From contig CM065879.1 of assembly GCA_033439255.1 (NCBI GenBank), forward strand, positions 3,354,501-3,418,500: a DNA stretch of 64,000 nucleotides, read 5' to 3'. Each line of letters starts with the position of its first letter. The first letter of the stretch is position 1. Source of the stretch: Hericium rajendrae. Taxonomy: Eukaryota; Basidiomycota; Agaricomycetes; Russulales; Hericiaceae. The notes beneath the pieces were generated by a model that did not search any database, was not told where the DNA came from, and was given only the letters and a program-made list of their open reading frames with translations. Made by a program: the position numbers and the translations under genes. Positions 55,101 to 64,000 of this stretch are shown here, one piece after another.

Positions 55101-56823
55101 AGATTCAAGATTGAATATATGATCAATGTCAAACATTGTATTGTTGAACAAAGCTAATGGCCAATCACGTGATCAATAGCAGACCTTGTTCGGCCGCACA
55201 AGGTCTGGTGGCTGTGCTTAGCTTATGTCAGCAGTAGTTGATGTTGCGCTCTCTGCTTTCTCTTCTTTTCTTCAGATAGCTTTGAAGTCAGTGTGATACT
55301 ACCAATAGTGCACACTGACTACAAGGCTTGGACACGCCCAGTTCCCATCTGCAGCGAGTTGCGGCTGAGGTGTCCAATGATGGTGTAGGGCCATCACCAA
55401 CTTTCTGGATCTCTTCTGATGATGTGGCATAGAGATTGCACCATGGCCCTCTCAATACCACATGAATCAGAATGAGTGAAAGCTTGTTGGAATCAAATTT
55501 AGAATAGCTTTAGAATAGTGCCATAAACAGCAAGATAGCATGGCAAAATGCTGATCTATTGAACTATATGTCCGTGATGATGTGGCAGACTAATTGCTTT
55601 GTAGCTCTGCTGATACTGCATCAATCATGATGTATGAGGGCTTATTGAAATTGTATTTACAGTAGCTTTCTAACAGTATAGTTTACAACATTATAGCACC
55701 ACTTGTTGTTGAGATAGGAGACAATACTGTTTTGCTGATGTGGCACATAAATCGAGAAATATCTCTGCTTGGAGTGATCCGATTTTCATATTCTAAATTG
55801 GGTTGGAACGATGTAATTGAAGGTATTCGAACACAATTTACCGTTTGTCGATTGATTGCTTCGTTGCAGAGCTATAAAGCAATCACTGTATACAGTGTAT
55901 TGGCTCTCTAGGCGACTTATGCTTATGTAAGCGGGCGCTAAGACCTTGTTCGGCCGCACAAGGTCTTGTAGGATCACATGACCGAGTCTCAGGACCCATT
56001 GCTACCGATAAATTGCATTGTTTTGCTCATTTTATCAATAAACAATATGTACATTTGTTTGCTGTGTATCATTTTAGTGGCTGTATCTTTCTGTGAGCAG
56101 TAAATTGTGTTGGAGACCAGCTTTCTGATATATTAGGATGCATTTGAGAACAAGTGAATCGGCTGAGTACTGATTAAGTTAGCTGGAGTTCAAGCATTCT
56201 AGGGGGAAAATGCAGAAACAATTCGCATTCTGCGAGTTTTGCACCGATCCTGATGCATGAGGTACCGTCAGAAAGCTATCAATCAGTAGATTCTGATGCA
56301 CTTTAGAACGAGTAAATCGGTTGGGAATTGACCTAGTTAGCTAGGGTTCAAGCATTTTAAAAGAGGAAAAAAAGAAACACTTTGCATTCTGCAAGTTCTT
56401 AACCGATTTGGATGCATAAAATATGATAGCAAAGCTATAAGCGAGTAGATTTAGATACATTTAAGAACAAGTAAATCAGTGGAGAATGGACTGAGTTAGC
56501 TCAAGTTCAAGTGCCATAGAGGGGAAATGTAGAAATTCATTGCATTCTATGAGTTCTGCACTAATCAGGATGCAAAAAATACTGTCAGAAAGCAATAAAT
56601 GAGCAGATCCAGATGCATCTGAGAACAGGTGAATTGATCAAGAACTGATCAAGTTACATGAAATCAACAAAGTTTGGCCAGAGCCGGAGTTGAACCTGCA
56701 AACTCGTTAGATTGAAGATGTGTGATTATATAAGCCAACTGCCTAATGGGCATAGTCATCGTTTTGGTGTCGTTTTCACTATGAAAAGGCGGTATAGAGT
56801 AAACGATTCTAAGGAATCGTAAT
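55100..56823 (-). mobile_element. Helitron-like family 2 element, copy P
   Basis: On the minus strand it begins at 56823 with TACGATTCCTTAGAATCG, the same 5' box as the other Helitron-like copies. It then has a tRNA-like segment (B-box GGTTCAACTCC, 56686-56696) and four units of an approximately 150-bp satellite (56130-56680). Two short hairpins AGACCTTGT...ACAAGGTCT are at 55181-55206 and 55941-55966. It matches 62324-64000. The left end near 55100 lacks the usual 3' hairpin, so the 3' limit is uncertain. There is no ORF. Confidence 0.6.
56686..56775 (-). other. tRNA-like segment of Helitron-like family 2
   Basis: On minus it holds the A-box-like TAGGCAGTTGG and the perfect B-box GGTTCAACTCC about 50 nt apart, and an anticodon-like loop CTTCAAT. 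The acceptor stem does not pair, so it is a tRNA-derived promoter and not a tRNA. Related segments are at about 62186 and at the right edge, 63945-64000. Confidence 0.5.
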
Positions 56824-57077
56824 TGAACTTGTAAACTCAAGAGAACTCACACTTCACCACCGAGTTTTGATTATGAAATTATCACATGATCACCACCATG
56901 GTATGGCCGTACCATGGTGAAGTGCTCATGCAATCACAACTATGGTACAGCTGTACCATGACGAAGTGCTGCTACATTAGAGCTCATATTAAGACTGAAT
57001 CTTTCAACAGTCATTCAATGATTTGCTCACATAGTATATTGCTATATAGTATATATACTTATTGTATGTGCTCAATG
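56824..57077. other. Short region with two palindromes
   Basis: A CACCATGGTA/TACCATGGTG hairpin at 56894-56919 and an exact 18-bp palindrome ATGGTACAGCTGTACCAT at 56942-56959. Otherwise nothing is recognised. Confidence 0.5.
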
Positions 57078-57479
57078 CATCTGAAAAATCCCAAATTTAT
57101 ATAGCTACCAGTCACAATTATCTATGCTATAGGTAGCTATATATATGACTTATACAGATATATAGGTCTATAGCAGCTATATAGACTATATAGCCCTGTA
57201 TGTTATTTATGTAGGCCTACATAGCTAGTTAGCACAGCTATAAAAGCTATAGACATGTCTCTACTTGCTATAGAGCCTATGTAGCCTATGTCACATATAT
57301 CACCTAGTAAGTGTAAGCTATATGCTATGGTATCTGTGAGATATACAGGAACTATACTCATTATCCAGAATATAGACATTACAGAAGTCAGACAATAGCA
57401 TAGGTCAAATCAAATTATATTATCTTCATCCTGACTAATTATAGAGGTAAAAAAAAAAGTTCTAATTAAGTTCTATTGA

Positions 57480-58638
57480 GTGCCGGCACAGGCACTGATG
57501 CCATAAAGTGCCATCAAGCGCCTGCTGAACATGCAGGTGCAGAGGACACGGAGGGCACGCATGGGCCAGGCATCATGCGCACGTGTGGGGGGTAGGTATG
57601 GGGTGTTGCAGCGGATGCGAGACATCGTATGAACATGCCAGGCATTCTGCACGCAGAACAAGCATCATGCATGTGCACGCGGGGGTGCTAAGCGTGCATG
57701 GGGGTGTTAAGCATGTGCGGGGGTGATAAGCGTGCGCTAGGGTGGTAAGCATGCGCGGGGGTGGCAAGCATGCGCGCAGGGTGGTAAGCATGCGTGCGGG
57801 GTGTTGAACAGGCGATGCACGTGTGTCGGACGTGGCGCGCGACTGCACATGAGCGCGGGGTATTGGAAAAGGATGTGCAGGTTTGCAGGGTGTCGTCGCC
57901 ATGTGCAGGTTGTTGCGCGGGCATGTGGGTGCTTGTGTGGGCACAGAGGTGCTTGTGCGGAGGTGGGGCATTGTGGTGTGTGCATGAGGGGCTCTGCAGG
58001 TGCACAAGGTATTGACCAGGCAGGCAGGATGTTGAGAGTGCATGCCTGGTGTTGCGGGCATGGACTGGCCTTGGTGCGCACATCCAAGGTGTTCCGCGTG
58101 CAGGCTGATCGTGGTGCGCGAGCACGGAATGTTGCGCGGGCAGCCGGAGCATTGTGCGCATGTCTGGGGCATTGCATGCATGTCCAAGGTGTGGCCTGTG
58201 CAGGCTGATCGTGGCATGCGAGGTGGGCTGCTATGCCATCTCCAGGACGTGGAGGCAAGCGCAGGGTGTATCATGCATGTGTGGGGCTTGGAAGCCACTG
58301 GGCACACTTCTTGGGCGTGAGCATGGGGCACTGAGCAGGGTGTTACGAGTGTGCGAGGCATTGGGCGAGTGTGCAGGACCATTGGCAATGGGCACAGATG
58401 ATGTTTGAGTCCCATTGCCAGGGCAATGGGACTCGACAGTGCATGCTTGCATGGACGTGGAGGACACAGGCAATGACGTGGCCACTGGTGTGGACACATT
58501 GTTGACAATGCGCAGACAGCGTGCAACAGTGCGTGTGCATGGCCTGTGCCCGTGCACACGAACGGAGAAGCCGAGGATTGTGCATCATTGAGGTCATGCA
58601 CGGGTGACGTGGGGTTTTGGGAGTCGCGCATGGGATGG
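57480..58638. repeat. GC-rich low-complexity core, first copy
   Basis: TGCGCG, GGTGTT and GCATGCG-rich DNA. Long ORFs on both strands are compositional. It matches 59078-60180 in order and opening words (TTGAGTGCCGG). Confidence 0.65.
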
Positions 58639-59077
58639 CATCTGAAAAATCCCAAATTTATATAGCTACCAGTCACAATTATCTAAGCTATATAGATAAC
58701 TTATATAGATATATAGATCTATAGCAGCTATATAGGCTACATAGCCCTATATGTTATTTATGTAGGCCTATATAGGCTACATAGCCTTATATGCCATCTA
58801 TGTAGGCCTATATAGATAGTTATTGCAGCTATAGAAGCTATGGAGATGTTCCTACTTGCTATAGAGCCTATGTAGCCTATATCACCTATATCACCTGGTA
58901 AATGTAAGCTATATGCTATGGCATCTGTGAGATATACAGGGACTATACTCATTATCCAGAATATAGAGATAACATAAGTCAGACAAAGATATATGTCAAA
59001 TCAAATTATTTTATTTTCGGTCCTAACTAATCACAGAGGTAAATTAAAAAAAAAAGATCTAATTAAGTTACATTGAG

Positions 59078-60180
59078 TGCCGGTGTGGGCACTGATACCA
59101 TGAAGCACCATCAAGTGCCTGTTGAGCACACAGGCACAGAGGATGCAGAGGGCCAAGCATCATGCGCACATGTGGAGGGTAGGCACGGTGTGTTGCACGC
59201 AGATGCGGGGCGTCGGGCGAGCGTGGAGGGCATTCTGCACGCATGGCGAGTGTTGTGCACGTGCGCGCGGGGGCGTTAAATGGGCGCGCAGGGTGTTGAA
59301 CGGGCGTATGCATGTGTCGGGCATGGCGCATGACTGCACGTGAGCACGGGGTATTGGGAGTGGATACGCAAATGTCTGAGGCGTCGCTGCATGTGCGCGC
59401 ATTGTTGTGCAGGGCAGGGATGGTTGTGCGGGTGCGAGGGTGGTTGAGCAAGGACGTGGGACATTGTGGTGTGTGCACGAGGGGTCTTGCATGCACGCAA
59501 GGCATTGAGCAGGCGGGCAAGGCATGGAAGGCGCGTCCCTGGTGCTGTATGTGCGGGCTGGCCTTAGTGCATGCATCCGAGGCATTCCGTGCACAGGCTG
59601 GCCATGGTGCACGAGTGCGGGCTGCTATGCTGTGTCCGAGACGGGGGGGGGGGCAAGCACAAGGCATTTCGCACATGTGTGGGGCGTACATGCAGGGCCA
59701 CGGGGCACGCGTACTGCTTGTTGGGCACGAGCGTGAGTTGTCGTGCTCGGAGGTAGGGCGTTGTGAGCATGCGGGTATTGGGCAAGAGCGCAGGCTAAAC
59801 GGGCGCATGCCGGGCGTGGGGTGAGCCTGCCGGGCCATGGGCCATGGGCACGGACGACGCCTGAGTCCCATTGCCAGGGCAACGGGACTCGACGGCACAT
59901 GCTTGCAGGGACGTGGAGGGCACTGGCAATGATGTGGCCAGTGCGACACGTCGTTGACAATGCGCAGACAGCGTGGAACACCGTGGGTGCATAGTCCATC
60001 ACCGTGCACACAAAGGTGGGTGCCAGGGTGCCGGTGATGGGGTGGTTTGGGTGTGGGGCGTTGGGGATGTGCGCGGGGGTAGCAGGTGGGGGTTGGCAGC
60101 GTTGTTGGAAAGGCGGAAGGGGGAGTTTACGGCGAAGACAGCGAAGGTGGCGACGGGGACGTAGGACAGGCAATGGGCAG
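59078..60180. repeat. GC-rich low-complexity core, second copy
   Basis: Second tandem copy, diverged. Near its end both copies carry the palindrome CATTGCCAGGGCAA followed by GGGACTCGAC (58420 and 59870), and a related form lies at about 51290. Confidence 0.65.
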
Positions 60181-60639
60181 CATGAATGTGTCGATGGAGG
60201 GCTTGGGGGTGTCAAAAAGGTGAGTGTTGCTCGTTTCCGAGCGACACTTGATCAGTACAAAAAAACCTACATTAGAGGCTTTATTACTCACCTTCAGCCC
60301 CTCTACATTGCTTCCAGGCCCACTAATACGTTCGAGTCAGCGAGAGAGGGAGACAAGCGGGAGGAGGAAGAAGACCTGGAGGAGAAGGAGGAGGGATGAG
60401 AGATGGAGAGAGTAAGAGTTGAGAAGTCTCAATGTGCATTCGGTGCTTCAGCCACCGAATTCGCGAAGAGACATAACAAATCAAGTAAAATAGCTAAAAA
60501 TACGAAACAAAGCGATCAATTGTATTTTATGAGTTTCAATACAATACATGAGCCAAGTTTGTAGTAAGGATACAGTATTGTACTGGACAGCAAGGTTAAG
60601 ATACTTAAGTCTAATACCTAGCCTCTGGCGCAACGCTCA

Positions 60640-61640
60640 GCCACGCCCGACAGCTACAATTCCCGGCTTCGTCCGGAATTCATATATAAGGGCTCGGGCG
60701 ATGTGCATTGTCTCTTGCTCTTGAACCCCCATCATTTCGTGCCACATCGATGCTTTCATCATCATCATTTGCTCACTCGTCGTCGTTGCTTCCTTCGACA
60801 TCGTTGCTTTCTCTGTCATCGTCATGTGTTGCTCGTTGTTGCTAACTTAATTAAGGTAAGCTTTTATTCTTCATCTCTTATATCTTGTGCTACTGCCTTT
60901 ATACTTGTTATAGTATCTTTGTATGCTTGCTAGATAAGCTTTCTTATGTCTTATGCTAATGTTTTCAGATTGTCTTATAAGTTTTCGCATTTTTGTTAGT
61001 TTGGTAAGCTTTTATATATTATTGTTGTTATCTTCTAATACTAATGTCTTCTTTTTTCCCAGAAAATTTTGCTTTTTTATAGTGATGGTAAGTCTTGTAG
61101 TGTTTCACATTAATCTTGACTAATGTTTATGTTGTCTTAGATTTTTTAAATATTTAATTTGTAGTGTTATATAATGTTGTAGTGTATTATCATATTGTAA
61201 TTAGTCAATAAAATATCTTGCTATTCTTTATCTTTGTGTGATCTTTGTGAATGGTTTACTTTATCAATATGTAGATATCTGTAGAATCATGTTAAGTCTA
61301 GTCTGACTATAAATCTCAATTAAAACATTATAGTCTATTAAAAATATGCAGAGTACTCAGCTAATTGTAATCATTAGAGCATATATGACATCTATAGCAA
61401 ATATATTTTGTATAATGTGTATAGTGAATATATTCTACATAGCTACCTTCATAGTTTTATAGCTATGTCTTGTAGCTCTATAGCTATCATAGCACTCTAT
61501 AGCTATCCTAAGTAACTTTATAGCACTCTATAGATGACTTCCTTCTATGGCCATCTATAGAATAGGTGGCATAGCTATGGCCCTATGACATTTATATAAT
61601 TTATATAGAGCTCTATAGCCATGTGAATTTTTTCAGATGT
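60640..61640 (+). other. Promoter-like segment and AT-rich flank
   Basis: CATATATAAGGG at about 60680 is followed by a CT-rich, TCATCATC-rich leader and a donor-like AAGGTAAGC at 60854. No ORF follows; the rest is AT-rich and CTATAG-rich. It may be the start of a non-coding transcript or of a lost gene. A similar promoter-like arrangement is on minus at about 50770-50590. Confidence 0.35.
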
Positions 61641-61740
61641 GTATACAAAAAATGATTGAGCAATATAGATTACAAAATCGAGTTTTTAATCATTTAATCA
61701 AGTCTCAGAGTGCCTTTGTCATGCAACAACTATAGTACTA

Positions 61741-62141
61741 CATCAGGAACCTTCAAAACTTTCTGATGGACCCTGCAGAGTCTGATCAACTGCAAGACCT
61801 GATCCAGCTGTAGGCTCTAATTAGAGATCAATTTCTGATCAGAGCTTTTATATTTTGAAATCAATAACTATTGACAGATATAGTAGTCATCCAACTTTAA
61901 TCATTAGATGCAACAAAGTTTTCAATATCTAAAATTTATATAAATCTGATCAGTTCTGATCAGTCTGTGAGCATTCTGCATTGATACTTTTTTGAATCTT
62001 GAGGTCAAATATTCTGCAGCTAGCTGAGAGTAGCTGATGTTGTCTGAGAGTATCTGATGTGTCTGATGCAACTGCTGCAGGTCATGCAGACACTGTCAGA
62101 TGTCTCGCAGGTCAAACAGAAAGTTTTGAAGGTTCCTGATG
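61741..62141. mobile_element. Foldback MITE 6
   Basis: 401 bp, CATCAGGAACCTTCAAAAC to its complement, TA at both sides. It is closely similar to MITE 4 in reverse orientation, and the whole length folds back on itself. Confidence 0.85.
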
Positions 62142-62159
62142 TATTAGATATGGAATAAA

Positions 62160-62323
62160 GTGTAAAGAGAGTCAGGCTTGAACTGGAATTGAACCTGCAA
62201 ACTTGTCAGATTGAAGATGCATAATTATATAAGCCAACTGTTGGATGGGCATAGTCATCATTTGCATGTCATTTTCACTATAAAATGATGGTATAGAGTA
62301 AATGATTCTAAGAAATCATAATA
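62160..62323 (-). mobile_element. 5' end fragment of a family 2 Helitron-like element
   Basis: On minus it begins TATGATTTCTTAGAATC at 62323, a decayed form of the family box, followed by the tRNA-like segment with B-box GGTTCAATTCC. It stops after about 160 bp, with the next copy (62324 onward) lying directly to its right. Confidence 0.6.
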
Positions 62324-64000
62324 TATACTTGTATAATAAATACTTGTAGTATCAATGTCAGATACTGTACAGTTGAAGAAAGCTAATAATCAATCATGTG
62401 ATCAGTAGCAGATCTTGTTTGGCCACACAAGGTCTGATAGCTGTGCTTAGCTTATGTCAGCAGTAGTTGATGTTGTGCTCTCTGCTCTTAGTTCTTTTTT
62501 TAGATAGCTTTGAAGTCAGTGTGATACTATTAGTAGTGCACACTGACTACAAGACTTGGACATGCCCAGTCCCCATCTGCAGTGAGTTGTGGCTGAGGTG
62601 TCCAATGATGGTGTAGGGCCATCACTCACTTTCTGGATCTCTTCTGATGATGTGGCATAGAGATTGCACCATGGCCCTCTCAATACCACATGAATCAAAA
62701 TGAGTGAGAGCTTATTAGAATCAGATTTAGAATAGCTTTAGGATAGTGCCATAAACAGCAAGATAGCATAGCAAAATGCTGACCTATTGGACTATATGTC
62801 TGTGATGATGTGGCAGACTAATTGCTTTATAGCTCTGCTGATACTGCATCAATCATGATATATAAGGGCTTTTTGAAATTGGACTTACAGTAGCTTTCTA
62901 ACAGTATAGTTTACAACATTATAGCACTATTGGTTGTTGAGATAGGAGACAATACTGTTTTGCTAGTGTGGCACATAAATCGAAGAATATCTCTACTTGC
63001 AGTGATTTGATTTTCATATTCTAAATGGGTTGGAAAGATGTAATCCAAGGTATTTGAATACAATTTACCGTTTGTCGATTGATTGCTTTGTTATAATCAA
63101 TTGCAGAGACTTATCATTTATGCACTGTTTCAATCACTGTATACAGTGTATTGGCTCTCTAGGTGACTTATGCTTATGTAAGCAGGCACTAAGACCTTGT
63201 TCAGCCGCATAAGATCCTGTGGGATCACATGACCGAGTCTCAGGACCCACTGCTACCAATAAATTGCATTTTTTTGCTCATTTTATCAATAAACAGTATG
63301 TACATTTGTTTGCTGTGTATCATTTTAGTGGCTGTATCTTTCTGTAAGCAGTAAATTGTGTTGGAGACCAGTGTTCTGGTATATTTGGATGCATTTGAGA
63401 ACAAGTGAATAGGTTGAGTACTGATTAAGTTAGCTGGGTTCAAGCATTCTAGGGGGAAAATGCAGAAACAATTTGCATTCTGTGAGTTTTGCACCGATCC
63501 TGATGCCTGAGGTACCATCAGAAAGCTATCAATAAGTAGATTCTGATGCACTTTAGAACAAGTAAATCGGTTGAGAGTTGGCCTAGTTAGCTAGGGTTCA
63601 AGCATTTTAGAAGAGGAAAAAAGAAACACTTTGCATTCTGTGAGTTCTTAACCGATTTGGACGCATGAAGTATGGTAGCAAAGCTATAAGTGAGTAGAGT
63701 TAGATGCATTTGAGAACGAGTAAATTGGTGAAGAATGGACTGAGTTAGCTCAAGTTCAAGTATCATAGAGGGGAAATATAGAAATTCATTGCACTCTGTG
63801 AGTTCTGCCCAGATCAGGATGCAAAAAATACTGTCAGAAAGCAATAAATGAGCAGATCCAGATGCATTTGAGAACAGGTGAATTGGTCAAGAATTGATCA
63901 AGTTACATTAAATCAAGAAAGTTTGGCCAATGCTGGAGTTGAACCTGCAAACTCATTAGATTGAAGATGTGTGATTATATAAGCCAACTGCCTAATGGGC
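62324..64000 (-). mobile_element. Helitron-like family 2 element, copy Q (cut by window edge)
   Basis: It matches 55100-56780 along its length, including the approximately 150-bp satellite units (63390-63900) and the tRNA-like segment at the edge. Nearly all CpGs of copy P between 55140 and 55400 are TpG or CpA here. There is no ORF. Confidence 0.65.

Larger units (their letters stand above)
57078..61639 (-). mobile_element. GC-core repeat element with duplicated left part (4.6 kb)
   Basis: Starts CATCTGAAAAATCCC and ends TTTTTTCAGATG. Two tandem copies of the left part (57078-58638 and 58639 to about 60180) each have CTATAG-rich DNA followed by about 1.1 kb of GC-rich DNA. On minus, at 60295, a splice-donor-like GTGAGTAATAA and at 60223-60248 a CGCTCG hairpin appear in the same order as in the element at 49887. 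A promoter-like ATATATAAG with CT-rich DNA is near 60682. No protein was recognised. Confidence 0.5.

Noticed and set aside
47571-56823. One 9.3 kb minus-strand Helitron from the 3' end at 47568 to the 5' box at 56823
   Set aside because: Orientation fits, but the interior is made of Copia and other repeats with their own limits. The body next to the 3' end belongs to another family than the body next to the 5' box.
57573-60009. 367- and 313-codon minus-strand ORFs
   Set aside because: Low-complexity Pro/His/Cys/Ala sequence that follows the GC-rich repeat and its duplicate. Frames differ between the copies without conservation beyond the DNA.

Overview
The window looks like a transposon-dense, AT-rich stretch of a basidiomycete genome, most likely Agaricomycetes. 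The reasons are many short (about 45-60 nt) GT-AG introns, a Ty3/Gypsy polyprotein of the agaricomycete type, a fungal TET/JBP-like dioxygenase gene, and Helitrons and small foldback elements nested inside one another. There are no bacterial features, rRNAs or convincing functional tRNAs. All names below come from reading motifs by eye; no database was searched.

Layout. 1-700: tail of a short Helitron-like element joined to a partial second copy. 1217-6174 (-): a multi-exon gene with a JmjC-type domain, carrying an in-frame stop. 6175-8636: a divergent intergenic region with a hairpin-rich satellite and a GC-rich island. 8637-15928 (+): a multi-exon gene with a TET/JBP-type domain, hit by three foldback elements and one 1.49 kb Helitron-like element. 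16018-17269 (-): an unrecognised spliced gene. 18211-31999 (-): a 13.8 kb Gypsy retrotransposon with 2.2 kb near-identical LTRs, an ORF inside the LTR, and two extra ORFs between protease and pol. 32433-34614 (+): an unrecognised spliced gene. About 34.7-42.3 kb (+): a decayed Helitron (HUH Rep, Pif1-type helicase, USP-like cysteine protease). 42.3-45.7 kb: a satellite of about 155 bp, containing a foldback element that itself contains a Helitron-like copy. 46-54.3 kb: Helitron-like ends on the minus strand, then a decayed Copia element interrupted by a 3.2 kb TIR element. 54.3-64 kb: non-coding repeats, including two copies of a 1.7 kb element and a 4.6 kb element with a GC-rich core.

How it fits together. 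The two dioxygenase-like genes are divergent and face each other across an array of perfect hairpins. JmjC proteins act on methylated histones (or other proteins) and TET/JBP proteins oxidise 5-methylcytosine. In the same window, repeat copies differ mainly by C-to-T changes at CpG, which suggests CpG methylation has acted here. Several insertions sit inside open reading frames, so removing them on paper restores the frame. This fixes element ends and target-site duplications without a database.
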